From an uncultured Granulosicoccaceae bacterium (GTDB lineage: Bacteria; Pseudomonadota; Gammaproteobacteria; Granulosicoccales; Granulosicoccaceae), in the NCBI GenBank assembly GCA_937922675.1, contig CALAJN010000001.1:124001-188000 (forward strand): a stretch of DNA of 64,000 nucleotides, given 5' to 3'. Both the position numbers and the translations under genes were made by a program. Under the pieces are notes generated by a model. The model worked only from the letters and a program-made list of their open reading frames with translations. It did not search any database and was not told the origin of the DNA. Below are positions 1 through 10,086 of this stretch, piece after piece; the stretch's first letter is position 1, and the number at the start of each line of letters is the position of its first letter.

Positions 1-165
1 GGAGTTCACAACAGGCTTTGGTTTGGCTGCATGAGCCTGATGCGCGACTGGGGTTCAGGTGTCCGCTCAGCTCGCGATACACTTAAGCTGCAGCGGTAAG
101 ATTCCCCCCATTCAATGGACTCAGATGCGATCGAATGATCCAAGCCCGATGCGCAAGATCCGACC

Positions 166-840
166 ATGAGATTGCTGCTCGTCGAAGACGATATCGAGCT
201 TGCGACCGGCCTGAGAGCAGATCTGGTGAAGGCCGGTTTCGCCGTGGATACCTGCGATAACGGCATCGACGCAGAGCATCTGGGCGATACCGAGCCATAT
301 GATGCGGTCGTACTCGATCTGGGGCTACCGGCCAAGCCTGGCATCGATGTGTTGCGCGCCTGGCGCCAACGCGACAACCGGGTGCCGGTCATCGTTCTGA
401 CCGCTCGTGACGCCTGGTACGAGCGTGTCGATGGTTTTCGTGAAGGTGCTGATGACTATCTCGGCAAACCGTTTCATATCGAGGAGCTGATTGCTCGAAT
501 TCGTGCCTTGATCCACAGGCGACACGGCCAGGCCGTCAATAGTATCAACGCCGGTGGACTGCACCTTGATGAGGACCTGCAACAGGTTCGGTTGGCAGAC
601 GGGGAAATGCGAGAATTGACCGGCACCGAATTCCGCATGCTTCGCTACATGATGCTCAACGCCGGCAGAATTCTGTCCAAGTCCACGCTGTCGGAACATG
701 TCTACGATCAAGACTCGGATAGAGACAGCAACTTGATCGAGGTCTATGTGAGGCGTCTTCGCGAGAAAATCGGCGCGTCCATGATTTTGACCAAACGCGG
801 ACAGGGTTATGTGTTCGTCGACGGGTCGTCTCGCTCCTGA
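166..840 (+). CDS. OmpR/PhoP-family response regulator
   Basis: A DNA-binding response regulator of 224 residues, the usual length for the OmpR/PhoP family. The receiver domain (about 1-115) shows the acidic pair E7-D8-D9, the phosphoacceptor D51 in a VVLDLGLP motif, T79 in VLTAR and K101 in GKPF. The C-terminal winged helix (about 125-220) contains the typical LTGTEFRML and YVRRLREKIG segments. The sensor kinase gene follows directly, so the two should form one signalling pair. The sequence resembles PhoP/QseB-type regulators, but the signal and targets cannot be told. Bases 1-165 upstream hold no gene I can name; an open frame ends with a stop at 97-99 and could be the tail of an upstream gene. 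Confidence 0.93.
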   Translation: MRLLLVEDDIELATGLRADLVKAGFAVDTCDNGIDAEHLGDTEPYDAVVLDLGLPAKPGIDVLRAWRQRDNRVPVIVLTARDAWYERVDGFREGADDYLGKPFHIEELIARIRALIHRRHGQAVNSINAGGLHLDEDLQQVRLADGEMRELTGTEFRMLRYMMLNAGRILSKSTLSEHVYDQDSDRDSNLIEVYVRRLREKIGASMILTKRGQGYVFVDGSSRS

Positions 841-857
841 ACTCTCTCGCGCGTAGC

Positions 858-2159
858 TTGCAGGTCTGGCTGATAGCCTGTGTCGGGCTGATGATGGCCG
901 TTTTTTGGTGGGCGGGAAGTCTGACTGCTCGCCAGCTGGCGGAGTCTCTGGTCTTCGATCGACTTGCCAGGGATGGAGCCAGTGTTCACGCCGCCTACAT
1001 CAGCCGCTCCGCAGAACAGCAGGGTCACAGGTCACTTAACCTGTATCCCGAATACGATATACCGGGCTCGGATCGTCTGTACTGGGTAAGTACTGGGCAA
1101 GGCAAGGTTCTATCGTCGGTCTCGGCGGCTGAGCGCACACCAACACCGACCTTGCTGGCTCCCGGGCAATCGAGGCGCGGGAGATGGGTGAGCGACACCA
1201 ACGAGCGCTTTTTGTATTGGTCTGGCGGGTTTTCCCGCAATTCGAGCAATGTCACAGTGACTGTCTACAACGAGCTATCACCGCTATACCGGCGCCTGGA
1301 TGTGGCCGCATGGTATGTCGCTGGTGCATCCGTGCTGCTGCTTGTTTCCCTGCTGAGCGTTCAACAACTGATCCTGCGTCGTACCACGCAACGTCTCGAT
1401 GCCATACGCGCTGATGTTGAGCGACTGGGTCACGGTGAAATAATGTCGCTGCCTGAGGATGTGCCCGAAGAAGTTCGTCCTCTGGTGGTTGAATTCAATC
1501 AACTGTTGCAGCGATTCGACCATCGCTTGCGACAATCGCGAAACGCCGTGGGTAATCTTGCCCATGCGCTCAAGGGGCCGCTCAATCTCATGATTCGGGC
1601 GGCAGACAACACACCAGGCGAGCACGGGGTTCAGCAAAATGCTGAACGTATTCGCCAGCTGATTGATGGAGAACTGCGACGCGCCCGGCTGGTCGGTCGC
1701 ACCAGTGTCGGTCGCCGCTTTGATCTGGCTGCAGAAGTCGAGACTCTGTCCGGCTTGCTGGCACAGGTCTACGGCGACAAGGCTGTTGAGGTTCGTCTAG
1801 CCGAGGGAGCCGGGGTAGAGATCGTGCACGATCGGCAGGACATGCTCGAGCTGATCGGTAACTTGCTGGACAACGCGGTCAAATGGGCACGCTCGCTGGT
1901 GATGGTAAACGCTCGCTATGCCGATGGCCTTCTGCTTGAAATCGAGGATGATGGCCCGGGTACGTCTGAGTACGAACTGACGCGCTTGACCGAGCGTGGC
2001 GTGCGCCTTGATGAATCGGTTGCTGGTCATGGTCTGGGTCTTGCCATTGTGCGCGATATTGTGGCGACCTACGGGGGCGAGCTTGAGCTGGGAAGATCAG
2101 TCAGGCTGGGCGGATTCCGTGTGAGCGTTCGTTTGCCCGAACGGACACCGCGACGTTGA
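858..2159 (+). CDS. PhoQ-like sensor histidine kinase
   Basis: Membrane histidine kinase, partner of the preceding regulator. A first membrane segment lies at about 4-20, a periplasmic sensor region at about 25-150 and a second membrane segment at about 152-172, followed by a HAMP-like linker. The H box reads NLAHALKGPL with H236 as the predicted phosphorylation site; this form is typical of the PhoQ-type subfamily. The N box (ELIGNLLDNAVKWA) and G boxes (EDDGPG, GHGLGLAIV) form the ATP-binding domain. The TTG start at 858 is 17 bases after the regulator's stop. The frame is open further upstream, where a CTG overlaps that stop, so the true start is uncertain. Confidence 0.9.
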   Translation: MQVWLIACVGLMMAVFWWAGSLTARQLAESLVFDRLARDGASVHAAYISRSAEQQGHRSLNLYPEYDIPGSDRLYWVSTGQGKVLSSVSAAERTPTPTLLAPGQSRRGRWVSDTNERFLYWSGGFSRNSSNVTVTVYNELSPLYRRLDVAAWYVAGASVLLLVSLLSVQQLILRRTTQRLDAIRADVERLGHGEIMSLPEDVPEEVRPLVVEFNQLLQRFDHRLRQSRNAVGNLAHALKGPLNLMIRAADNTPGEHGVQQNAERIRQLIDGELRRARLVGRTSVGRRFDLAAEVETLSGLLAQVYGDKAVEVRLAEGAGVEIVHDRQDMLELIGNLLDNAVKWARSLVMVNARYADGLLLEIEDDGPGTSEYELTRLTERGVRLDESVAGHGLGLAIVRDIVATYGGELELGRSVRLGGFRVSVRLPERTPRR

Positions 2160-2232
2160 ACCCGCTGCCACTTGTCTGGCGGTAGATCGTCGCCATGTTC
2201 ACGTCAGAATTGCCGGCCACAGAGAAAGACGT

Positions 2233-2964
2233 ATGGACCCGAAACTGATTCTTGATGCCTTGCTGGAGCGCTCGCAGCAGGCAACCGCGGGCGGACTCGA
2301 CCTGGCCGAGCGCAAGCTCGGTGTTGAAAACGCTGAGCAACGCTCGGCCATGCTCAAGGGGATGGGTACCGGAGCGGCTGCAGCCGGTGCGCTCGCTTTG
2401 CTCATGGGAAGTAAGCAAGGGCGCAAGTTCTCCAAGAAGGCTCTGAAGGTCGGCGGAGCTGCGGCGATCGGTGGCCTGGCATGGAAGGCTTACAGTGAAT
2501 GGTCTGCCCAGCAGTCGTTAAACCGTGGCGCGTCGGGCCCGCCTGGCGTAACGCCAGCGGCTGACCTTGTGGCACACGTGGGCACGCCGATTGGTGAATT
2601 GAACGACGTGGACGCTCAGAAGCGTAGCGAGATACTGATCAGGGCGATGATTGCTGCGGCACGCATCGACGGTCACATCGATGCGCGTGAAAAGAAACTC
2701 ATCGAGGAGCGGCTGCAGAGCCTCGGCCTGGAGCAGGATTTCTCGCGTCTGCTGATCGCGGAGATGGCAGAGCCGATAGATCCCGCACGGGTTGCTGCCT
2801 TCTCCGATTCACCCGAGACGGCGGCAGAGATTTATCTTGCCTCGGCGATGGTTGTAGATACGGAAAACTCGCAAGGCCAGGACTATCTCGACTCACTTGC
2901 GACCTCCCTCGAGCTGAATCCCAACGTTCGGTCGCTGCTGGATGCACCGCTGCGTGACACGTGA
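2233..2964 (+). CDS. DUF533 (YebE-like) membrane-associated protein
   Basis: A 243-residue protein of the DUF533 family, related to E. coli YebE. An alanine/glycine-rich hydrophobic stretch at about 42-60 and a second at about 73-85 (GGAAAIGGLAW) are likely membrane segments. The C-terminal half (about 125-240) is a helical TerB-like domain with the family's RAMIAAARIDGHID start and a DPARVAAF segment. Its role is unknown; YebE homologues are often linked to envelope stress, which would fit the two-component pair upstream, but this is inference. The next gene (yhbY) converges on it with 12 bases between the stops. Confidence 0.85.
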   Translation: MDPKLILDALLERSQQATAGGLDLAERKLGVENAEQRSAMLKGMGTGAAAAGALALLMGSKQGRKFSKKALKVGGAAAIGGLAWKAYSEWSAQQSLNRGASGPPGVTPAADLVAHVGTPIGELNDVDAQKRSEILIRAMIAAARIDGHIDAREKKLIEERLQSLGLEQDFSRLLIAEMAEPIDPARVAAFSDSPETAAEIYLASAMVVDTENSQGQDYLDSLATSLELNPNVRSLLDAPLRDT

Positions 2965-2976
2965 CGGACGTGTCGA

Positions 2977-3339
2977 TCAGCGCCGGGTGCCGCGGCGCAT
3001 GACATCGCTGCTACGAGCTGATGTGCGCTTGCCGACGCCCCGGCTGCGTGTGGCTGATCGAGGAGTCTTTTTTTTCGGAGGTGCCGCACGCCAGAGGGTA
3101 GCGGTGTGCCCAATGCTCTGCACCGCCTCCGCCGACACCGCGGCGCACAGTGACTCCAACTGCTCCTTGCGCGCGTCAGCCGACTCGGCGGCCAATTTGA
3201 TCTTGACCAGCTCGTGATGGCCAAGCGCGTTGTCCAATTCTGCGATCACGCCATCGGTAATCCCGTTCTGGCCCAATCGGACCACTGGCTTGAGGGCGTG
3301 AGCGCGGGATTTGAGCGCTTTGAGCTGTTGCGTGTCCAA
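2977..3339 (-). CDS. yhbY: YhbY family CRM-domain RNA-binding protein
   Basis: Small RNA-binding protein associated with the pre-50S ribosomal subunit in E. coli. The CRM fold is clear at residues 5-85: LKSRAHALKPVVRLGQNG with the GxxG-type loop, then GVIAELDNALGHHELVKIK. A basic, serine/arginine-rich tail of about 30 residues follows, longer than in E. coli YhbY (97 residues). I chose the TTG at 3339 because it puts the N-terminus where the family begins and leaves room for the divergent rlmE. No ATG lies in frame nearby, and the longer frame to 3552 would run into rlmE. Position next to rlmE and ftsH matches the conserved gammaproteobacterial order. Confidence 0.85.
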   Translation of the reverse strand: MDTQQLKALKSRAHALKPVVRLGQNGITDGVIAELDNALGHHELVKIKLAAESADARKEQLESLCAAVSAEAVQSIGHTATLWRAAPPKKKTPRSATRSRGVGKRTSARSSDVMRRGTRR

Positions 3340-3481
3340 ATGGGGTTTCGTTGTCCGATTGATGATCGACCAGCGCCGATTATCCGTAGAGATTCTGACA
3401 GGAGTGGCAGGGGCCGCCTGGCAGCGTGGGCGCCTCGCGAGTCCTTGTGGTTGGCATCGCCAGTGTACATGCGGAGCTGCG

Positions 3482-4153
3482 ATGAACGACCGTACGCGTA
3501 AGTCTGATTCCGGAGGCAAGGGTGGCCGTAGCAAGGGCCGCAGGGGCGGCAAGTCGGGGAACTGGTACGAGCGTCATGTCGGTGATGTTCACGTGCGGCG
3601 AGCGCAGGACGAGGGCTACCGCTCACGTGCCAGTTACAAGCTTGCCGAGATTGATCAGCGCGACGCTCTGGTACGAAATGGCGCGCGAGTGCTTGAACTG
3701 GGCGCCGCTCCGGGTGGTTGGACTCAGTATCTGGTTGAGCGAGTAGGGCCCGAGGGGATTGTTGTAGCGAGCGACCTGCTCGAGATGGACGCCATCGCTG
3801 GCGTGGAATTTGTGCAAGGGGACTTTACAGAGCAGGCCACAGCTGACCGGATCGAACACGCGATCGGAGAGGCTGGAGCCGACGTTGTTTTATCGGATAT
3901 GGCACCCAACTTAACGGGCGTGGCCAGTACCGATCAGGCGCGCTCGATGGCGCTGGCGGAATTGGCGATGGATATGGCCTGCTCGGTATTGAAGCCGGGC
4001 GGCGGTTTTGTGGTCAAGGTGTTTCAGGGGGAGAGTTTTGATACCTACGTCAGGTCGCTCCGGTCACATTTCCAGCACGTAAAAGTACGAAAACCCGAGG
4101 CATCGCGGTCCCGTAGCCGCGAAGTTTACCTTGTGGCCACAGAACATCGCTGA
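3482..4153 (+). CDS. rlmE: 23S rRNA 2'-O-methyltransferase RlmE
   Basis: Methylates the 2'-OH of U2552 in the A loop of 23S rRNA, a late step in 50S assembly (E. coli numbering). The 223-residue protein has a basic glycine-rich start, the SAM site LELGAAPGGW (71-80) and the complete K-D-K-E catalytic set: K53, D139, K179 and E214. The ATG at 3482 was preferred over an upstream start at 3311, because that extension (57 residues) has no family character and overlaps yhbY. It is divergent from yhbY and about 100 bases upstream of ftsH. Confidence 0.93.
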   Translation: MNDRTRKSDSGGKGGRSKGRRGGKSGNWYERHVGDVHVRRAQDEGYRSRASYKLAEIDQRDALVRNGARVLELGAAPGGWTQYLVERVGPEGIVVASDLLEMDAIAGVEFVQGDFTEQATADRIEHAIGEAGADVVLSDMAPNLTGVASTDQARSMALAELAMDMACSVLKPGGGFVVKVFQGESFDTYVRSLRSHFQHVKVRKPEASRSRSREVYLVATEHR

Positions 4154-4253
4154 GTCGGCAGCGGGCTTGGGCTATAGTCAGGGATCGGTGTGCGGGCAGT
4201 GTTACTGAGCACAAGCGTGGGCATGGGTCGACGCGAGCTCCTGAGGTGAATAC

Positions 4254-6212
4254 TTGAGCGATCTTCTTAAGAACGTCCTCCTGTGGGTGGTGATTGCGGT
4301 CATTCTGATGACCGTGTTCAACAATTTGGGCAGCCAGCGCGCTGCGGCCAATACCGTCAGTTATTCGGAGTTTCTGCAATCGGTCAAAAGTGGACAGGTA
4401 GTGCGCTTGCGCTTCGATGGCACCGAGATCTCCGGCATACGCTCCGGTGGGCAACCTTTCACGACGTTCAGCCCGGAAACGGACAACAGCTCGTTGATCG
4501 GTGAGCTGGACCGTGCGGGTGTCGAGTTTGAACAGGCGCCGCCGCAGGAGCCGAACCTGTTGCTGAATATCCTCATCAGCTGGTTTCCCTTCATCATTCT
4601 GCTTGGGCTGTGGGTCTTCTTCATGCGCCAGATGCAGGGCGGAGGGGGCGGTCGCGGGGCCATGAGCTTCGGCAAGAGCAAGGCACGTCTGCTGAACGAG
4701 GATCAGGTCAAGGTGACTTTTGCGGATGTCGCGGGCGTGGAAGAGGCCAAGGATGAAGTGTCAGAACTCGTCGAGTTCTTGCGTGATCCGGGTAAATTCC
4801 AGAAGCTTGGGGGCAAGATCCCACGTGGCGTCCTGATGGTGGGCTCGCCAGGTACGGGCAAGACGCTGCTTGCAAAAGCCATCGCCGGCGAGGCCAAGGT
4901 GCCCTTTTTCACCATATCCGGCTCAGACTTTGTCGAGATGTTTGTCGGCGTTGGTGCCAGCCGCGTGCGCGACATGTTCGAGCAAGCAAAGAAGCACTCG
5001 CCCTGCATCATCTTCATCGACGAGATCGACGCGGTCGGTCGTCATCGGGGAGCCGGACTTGGGGGCGGCCACGACGAACGTGAGCAGACCCTGAACCAGC
5101 TGCTTGTTGAAATGGACGGCTTTGAGGGCAACGAGGGTGTAATCGTCATAGCGGCCACTAACCGTCCAGACGTACTCGATCCTGCGTTGTTGCGTCCGGG
5201 ACGCTTTGATCGTCAGGTCGTTGTGCCGCTGCCGGACGTACGGGGTCGCGAACAGATTCTGCGTGTCCACATGGCGAAAGTGCCGATGTCAGATGACGTC
5301 AAGCCGGAGTACATCGCTCGTGGCACCCCAGGATTCTCAGGTGCCGATCTTGCCAACCTGGTCAACGAGGCTGCTCTTTTTGCGGCTCGCGCCAACCAGA
5401 GCCGTGTCGACATGGGCGACTTTGAGCGGGCCAAGGACAAGATCATGATGGGCGCAGAGCGCAAGTCCATGGTCATGAGCGAAGATGAGAAGAAGCTCAC
5501 TGCGTATCACGAGGCAGGCCACGCGATCGTCGGGCACCTGGTGCCCAAGCACGACCCGGTCTACAAGGTCACTATCATCCCTCGAGGCCGTGCGCTTGGA
5601 GTGACGATGTACCTGCCTGAGGAGGATCGCTACAGCCAGAGCAAGATTGAGCTGGAGAGCCGCATTTCGTCGCTGTATGGCGGGCGTATTGCCGAGGAGC
5701 TGATCTTTGGTGCAGAGAACGTCACCACCGGCGCCTCCAGCGACATCGAGCGTGCAACCGAGTTGGCGCGCAACATGGTCACCAAGTGGGGGCTCTCTGA
5801 CAAGCTCGGTCCGCTGGCGTATTCCAAGGAAGAGGGTGAACCTTTTCTGGGCGGCCGCTCTACTCAGCAAACGTCCATGTCCGCAGATACCGCTGACACG
5901 ATAGACGACGAGATACGCGCGTTGATCGACCGCAATTACCAGCGTGCCACGCAAATCCTCACAGACAACATGGACATCCTGCATGCCATGACGGATGCCT
6001 TGATGAAGTACGAGACGATCGACGTTGGCCAGATCGAACGGCTGATGAACCGTGAGGAGCCAGGTCCTCCCGCTGACTGGGGTGATGATCCTTCAGGCCC
6101 ATCCTCGCCACCGAACAGCGGCAAGCCCGTGAAGAGTGACGATGGCGGTGAGGCCGATGATGATTCCGCCGACAAGCCTGTCGGTGGAGACCCTTCGCCG
6201 AGCCTTCACTGA
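4254..6212 (+). CDS. ftsH: ATP-dependent zinc metalloprotease FtsH
   Basis: Membrane-anchored AAA+ protease that degrades misfolded membrane proteins and regulators. The 652 residues show membrane segments at about 5-22 and 103-123 around a periplasmic domain, a Walker A motif GSPGTGKT (197-204), Walker B IIFIDEID (252-259), the second region of homology with ATNRPDVLD, and the zinc site HEAGH (419-423). The first P of the usual GPPGTGKT is serine here. The tail is acidic and low in complexity, as is common. The TTG start at 4254 follows a GAGGTGA ribosome-binding site. It lies in its usual place after rlmE, but folP does not follow. Confidence 0.96.
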   Translation: MSDLLKNVLLWVVIAVILMTVFNNLGSQRAAANTVSYSEFLQSVKSGQVVRLRFDGTEISGIRSGGQPFTTFSPETDNSSLIGELDRAGVEFEQAPPQEPNLLLNILISWFPFIILLGLWVFFMRQMQGGGGGRGAMSFGKSKARLLNEDQVKVTFADVAGVEEAKDEVSELVEFLRDPGKFQKLGGKIPRGVLMVGSPGTGKTLLAKAIAGEAKVPFFTISGSDFVEMFVGVGASRVRDMFEQAKKHSPCIIFIDEIDAVGRHRGAGLGGGHDEREQTLNQLLVEMDGFEGNEGVIVIAATNRPDVLDPALLRPGRFDRQVVVPLPDVRGREQILRVHMAKVPMSDDVKPEYIARGTPGFSGADLANLVNEAALFAARANQSRVDMGDFERAKDKIMMGAERKSMVMSEDEKKLTAYHEAGHAIVGHLVPKHDPVYKVTIIPRGRALGVTMYLPEEDRYSQSKIELESRISSLYGGRIAEELIFGAENVTTGASSDIERATELARNMVTKWGLSDKLGPLAYSKEEGEPFLGGRSTQQTSMSADTADTIDDEIRALIDRNYQRATQILTDNMDILHAMTDALMKYETIDVGQIERLMNREEPGPPADWGDDPSGPSSPPNSGKPVKSDDGGEADDDSADKPVGGDPSPSLH

Positions 6213-6569
6213 GGTCTGTCCAAGGCCAACCTCCGGCTCGCGCCCTCCGGTTCACTTTGAGTGTCCAGCGGTGATTCAGGGTGCCGGAGGTTGTAGCCGT
6301 TGTGAGATCTGGTATGAGCCAGGGATGTCGTCGGTTGCCAAATGCGACTCGCCCGCTACGCGAGCAGCAGGTAATTAGACCCCGCTTGCGGTTGCATCGC
6401 CTCGAGCGGTACTCGTCTTGTAGTTTGCGTGTGTGCGCTCGCTGCGCCATGAGTGGGCAGAACTGGCCCGGCTCTTGAAAGCGAATCGGTCATTGGCGGA
6501 GCGCTGTCTTTCAAGATTTAATATCGAGCTGTTGCAGCGACGCAACTCAACTCGGCGCGGGATTTACAC
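6213..6569. other. 357-base gap without folP
   Basis: In many gammaproteobacteria the dihydropteroate synthase gene folP lies between ftsH and glmM. I translated the three forward frames and found no dihydropteroate synthase motif and no open frame of convincing length. A short helical stretch in one frame shortly before glmM (reading LRHEWAELARLL) has no stop-free upstream extension and is not recognised. The stretch probably carries the glmM promoter, but no clear -35/-10 pair was found. Confidence 0.5.
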
Positions 6570-7907
6570 ATGAAACGAGAATATTTCGGAACCGACGGCA
6601 TCCGAGGCCGGGTCGGTGAGTACCCGATGACCGCTGAGACAGTCCTCAAATTGGGCTGGGCTGCTGGAATGGTGCTGGCCCGCCAAGGCAACCGTGAGGT
6701 TCTGATCGGCAAGGACACCCGCGTGTCCGGGTACCTGTTTGAGTCGGCACTGGAGGCTGGCCTCGCTTCTGCAGGCATCAACAGCCGGATGCTCGGCCCA
6801 ATGCCGACCCCGGCAGTTGCCTACCTCACCAGCACCTTCCGCGCTGCCGCCGGCATCGTGATCAGTGCGTCGCACAACCCGTTCTACGATAACGGCCTGA
6901 AGTTCTTCTCGACTGAGGGCACCAAATTGCCTGACGAGACTGAGCTGGAGATCGAGGCGATGATGAACGAGCCAATGACAACGGTGGATTCATCGGACCT
7001 TGGACGCGCAATGCGCATCGACGACGCGAGTGGCCGCTACATCGAGTTTTGCAAGAGCACCTTCCCGCAGGGTCTGCGACTCGGTGGCATGAAGATCGTC
7101 GTGGATGCTGCCAATGGCGCCGCCTACGATATTGCCAGCCGTGTATTCGATGAGCTGGGTGCGACCGTCATTTCGATTGGAGCCGCGCCTAACGGCGTGA
7201 ATATCAACAAGGAATGTGGAGCTACGTCTCCGGATCATCTGCGCTCTCACGTCCTGCTTGAACGCGCCGACCTCGGTGTGGCGCTCGATGGAGACGGCGA
7301 TCGTCTGATCATGGTGGACCATCGTGGCGAGATCGTCGATGGCGATGAAATTCTCTACGTTCTGGCGCGTTCGCGCCATGCGTCGGGCGTGATGAATGGC
7401 GGCGTTGCTGGAACTCTGATGACCAATCTTGCTCTTGAGCATGCGCTCGACGGCATGGGCGTGCCGTTCAAGCGCGCCAACGTGGGTGATCGCTATGTGC
7501 TTGAGACTCTACGTGCCGAAGGCTGGGAGCTCGGCGGCGAGAACTCCGGCCACATCATCTGTCTGGACCGAGTGACCACCGGCGATGCAATCGTCGCTGC
7601 ACTCGCCGTGCTGGCGGTGATGAACGAAACCGGCGAATCCCTGTCCAGATTGCGTGCAGACATGCAGCTCTATCCTCAGGTCTTGTTGAATGTACCCGTG
7701 CGTGACAAGAGCGTGATCGAGCAAAACAGCGCCATCGACGAGGCTGTTCGACAGGCCGAGGACAGTCTCGGAGATGCTGGCCGAATTCTGTTGCGCCCCT
7801 CGGGTACCGAGCCTCTGGTACGGGTCATGGTGGAAGGCAAGGTTGCCAACGACGTGCAGCGCATCTGTGAGCAGGTGGCGCGTGTCGTTCAGGATGCGGC
7901 TGCCTGA
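6570..7907 (+). CDS. glmM: Phosphoglucosamine mutase
   Basis: Converts glucosamine-6-phosphate to glucosamine-1-phosphate on the way to UDP-GlcNAc, the precursor of peptidoglycan and LPS. The 445-residue protein has the GlmM start YFGTDGIRG, the phosphoserine loop ISASHNP with S101 as active serine, the metal loop DGDGDR (240-245), the sugar-binding GENSGH motif and the C-terminal phosphate-binding [12 protein letters not shown]. Length matches the family (about 445). It follows ftsH without folP and precedes tpiA. Confidence 0.96.
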   Translation: MKREYFGTDGIRGRVGEYPMTAETVLKLGWAAGMVLARQGNREVLIGKDTRVSGYLFESALEAGLASAGINSRMLGPMPTPAVAYLTSTFRAAAGIVISASHNPFYDNGLKFFSTEGTKLPDETELEIEAMMNEPMTTVDSSDLGRAMRIDDASGRYIEFCKSTFPQGLRLGGMKIVVDAANGAAYDIASRVFDELGATVISIGAAPNGVNINKECGATSPDHLRSHVLLERADLGVALDGDGDRLIMVDHRGEIVDGDEILYVLARSRHASGVMNGGVAGTLMTNLALEHALDGMGVPFKRANVGDRYVLETLRAEGWELGGENSGHIICLDRVTTGDAIVAALAVLAVMNETGESLSRLRADMQLYPQVLLNVPVRDKSVIEQNSAIDEAVRQAEDSLGDAGRILLRPSGTEPLVRVMVEGKVANDVQRICEQVARVVQDAAA

Positions 7908-8014
7908 TCGGCGTCGGGGTCCGGTGCCCCTTTCCCGTGGGATACCGCCACCACCCGTAGCTGTCGCTGAGAGACAGATAGACTAGGCAGTCCCTTTCGC
8001 TGTTGCTCTCAAGA

Positions 8015-8770
8015 ATGACCACACGAATACCCCTGATCGCAGGTAATTGGAAGCTCAACACGACGAGCGCTAGTGGCAAACAGCTCGCCGTGGCGGTTGC
8101 CGATGGCGTGGCAGCGCTGTCTTGCGAAGTGCTTGTGTGCCCGCCTTTTCCCTATGTGGCGGCCATTGCTCAGGCAGTAGCCGGATCACGGGTCGGTGTG
8201 GGGGCGCAGAACGTCGCTGCGGAGTCTGCCGGGGCGTTTACTGGAGAGGTCGCCGGGACGATGCTCGCAGAAGTCGGCGCGACGCACGTCATTGTCGGGC
8301 ACAGCGAACGCCGCAGCCTGTTCGGTGAAACCGATGCGGAGGTCGGCTTGCGCACCCGCGGAGCACTGCGAGCCGAGCTAACCCCGATCGTCTGTGTCGG
8401 TGAGACTCAGGTTGAGCGCGAGGCAGATCGCGTCGAGCTGGTTATCGCGCGTCAACTCGCAGCGGTGTCGGAGGTCGTTGGTATTCAGGCCTTCTCCGAA
8501 CTTGTTATCGCCTACGAGCCGGTCTGGGCGATAGGCACCGGGCTCACCGCTACGCCCGAGCAAGCGCAAAGCGTGCACGCCATGATAAGAGGATGGGTGT
8601 TGGAGCAAGGGGGCGCAGCTGCCCCTTCGCTGCGGATTCTCTACGGAGGAAGCATGAAGCCCGGCAATGCGGCCGAGTTGCTTGCACAGCCGGATATCGA
8701 CGGTGGGTTGATCGGTGGTGCGGCACTGGCTGCTGACGATTTCATCAGCATCTGTCGCGCCGCAGGTTGA
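8015..8770 (+). CDS. tpiA: Triosephosphate isomerase
   Basis: Interconverts dihydroxyacetone phosphate and glyceraldehyde-3-phosphate in glycolysis and gluconeogenesis. All catalytic residues are present: N11 and K13 in GNWKLN, H96 in VGHSERR and E168 in AYEPVWAIGTG, plus the phosphate-binding YGGS near the end. The ATG at 8015 gives 251 residues and begins as the family does; a TTG 12 bases upstream is in frame but adds only four atypical residues. The gene sits between glmM and secG, the common gammaproteobacterial order. Confidence 0.96.
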   Translation: MTTRIPLIAGNWKLNTTSASGKQLAVAVADGVAALSCEVLVCPPFPYVAAIAQAVAGSRVGVGAQNVAAESAGAFTGEVAGTMLAEVGATHVIVGHSERRSLFGETDAEVGLRTRGALRAELTPIVCVGETQVEREADRVELVIARQLAAVSEVVGIQAFSELVIAYEPVWAIGTGLTATPEQAQSVHAMIRGWVLEQGGAAAPSLRILYGGSMKPGNAAELLAQPDIDGGLIGGAALAADDFISICRAAG

Positions 8771-8810
8771 GTCACTCAGGCTGACAGCCGCAAGCAGGCA
8801 CATCACAGGC

Positions 8811-8816
8811 TATAAT
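8811..8816 (+). promoter_or_regulatory. Candidate -10 box for secG/tRNA-Leu
   Basis: A perfect TATAAT lies between tpiA and secG, 46 bases before the secG start. No good -35 box is found at 16-18 bases upstream; CTGACA at 8781 is too far away (24-base spacer). This is therefore a partial match only. Confidence 0.35.
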
Positions 8817-8861
8817 GGCGGGCTGGCACTTTGGGTGTCCTTCTGATTCCGGTACCTATTC

Positions 8862-9266
8862 ATGCAGTCCCTCGCGCTTGTCGTTCACGTCATCCTGGCT
8901 GTGGTTGTTATCGGCCTGGTCCTTATCCAACACGGCAAAGGTGCTGATGCGGGCGCAGCCTTCGGTAGCGGCGCGTCGGCAACGGTATTTGGTGCGCGTG
9001 GCGCGGGTTCCTTCATGGCTCGGGCAACCACGGTGGCGGCCTTTTTGTTCTTCATGACCAGCATCGCGTTGTTCTGGATGGCTGCCCATCGCGAGTCGTC
9101 GATACGTTCGGTAACCGATGTGCCGGGTGTCATCGAGGAAGCACCGGGCGCCGAGGGGGATCTGCCAGGTGGAGTCACTGAAATCGACGCAATAGAGGCT
9201 ACTGACGTACCGGCAGCTCCGGTGGATGAAACGGCGGTAGAAGCGCCAGCTCCCGACACTGATTGA
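8862..9266 (+). CDS. secG: Preprotein translocase subunit SecG
   Basis: Small membrane subunit of the SecYEG channel that stimulates protein export. Two membrane helices are visible at about 4-22 and 55-74. Between them lies the family's cytoplasmic loop with IQHGKGADAGAAFGSGAS. The C-terminal tail (about 80-134) is acidic and rich in alanine, proline and threonine, as in other SecG proteins. The downstream tRNA-Leu is the usual neighbour. Confidence 0.92.
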   Translation: MQSLALVVHVILAVVVIGLVLIQHGKGADAGAAFGSGASATVFGARGAGSFMARATTVAAFLFFMTSIALFWMAAHRESSIRSVTDVPGVIEEAPGAEGDLPGGVTEIDAIEATDVPAAPVDETAVEAPAPDTD

Positions 9267-9354
9267 CCGGTAAAGGGGGCACTACATCGGCCCACGGAGT
9301 AAAAAAATCCGCTATTCTTGCGGGCTCGGCACAGAGAGGTGCCGAAACACGACT

Positions 9355-9439
9355 GCCGTCGTGGTGGAATTGGTAGACACGCTATCTTGAGGGGGTAGTG
9401 GCGAAAGCTGTCCCGGTTCGAGTCCGGGCGACGGCACCA
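9355..9439 (+). tRNA. tRNA-Leu (GAG anticodon)
   Basis: 85 bases with encoded CCA. The acceptor strands GCCGTCG (9355-9361) and CGACGGC (9429-9435) pair fully. The anticodon stem CTATC/GGTAG encloses loop TTGAGGG with anticodon GAG. A long variable arm with a GAAA loop marks it as a class II tRNA, and the T arm carries TTCGAGT. It lies between secG and nuoA. Confidence 0.96.
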
Positions 9440-9674
9440 TATGCGCTCATGCCTTGTTTGCAGGGTGGGCGCTCAGCGCTGTGCAGACGACGCGCTCACC
9501 AGGCTGAGCATCCAGCGCACCGGGCGCTTTGCGCACAAGATAAGTGACGCGAGATCATCAGCCTTGGGTCAGACCATATTGGCCGCAGGGAGCCGTCGAT
9601 CTGCGATACTTGGCGGGTTAGGCCGCAAGTGCATCAGTTGCCAGACGGCCGCAGGGCTTACAGACTAACTACAC

Positions 9675-10031
9675 ATGCTGGCGAACTACTTTCCGGTACT
9701 GCTCTTCATCGTTATCGGCCTGGTGCTTGGTGTCGCTCTCCTGACCGCCGGGCGCGTCATCGGCCCGTCAAAGCCGAACAGAGAAAAGAACTCCCCCTAT
9801 GAGTGCGGGTTCGAGGCCTTTGAGGATGCGCGCATGAAATTTGATGTTCGCTACTACCTTGTGGCCATTCTGTTCATCATCTTCGATCTGGAGATCGCTT
9901 TTCTGATCCCTTGGGCGGTCACGCTCGACACGATTTCCGGTGCAGCCTTTGCGGCCATGGGCATCTTCTTGTTCATACTCGTTATCGGATTCATTTACGA
10001 GTGGAAGAAGGGCGCTCTGGAGTGGGAGTGA
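9675..10031 (+). CDS. nuoA: NADH-quinone oxidoreductase subunit A
   Basis: Membrane subunit of Complex I, close to the quinone site at the junction of the two arms. The 118 residues hold three membrane helices (about 5-28, 62-84 and 88-110). The conserved loop YECGFEAF with its cysteine, a family hallmark, and the [18 protein letters not shown] segment are present. It is the first gene of a complete nuoA-N cluster. The 235 bases upstream, after tRNA-Leu, must carry the operon promoter, but I could not fix it. Confidence 0.95.
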   Translation: MLANYFPVLLFIVIGLVLGVALLTAGRVIGPSKPNREKNSPYECGFEAFEDARMKFDVRYYLVAILFIIFDLEIAFLIPWAVTLDTISGAAFAAMGIFLFILVIGFIYEWKKGALEWE

Positions 10032-10086
10032 GCCACTGCGGCCAGTAAACGTAAAAACCCCGGAACAACACAGCAAATACTGATAC

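Noticed and set aside
82-100. CTTAAG and GGTAAG half-sites upstream of the response regulator, resembling a PmrA box
   Set aside because: The spacing is seven bases instead of five and the second half-site is imperfect; not enough to call an operator.
9441-9668. 75-codon open frame between tRNA-Leu and nuoA
   Set aside because: No ribosome-binding site, no motif, and it begins directly at the tRNA end.
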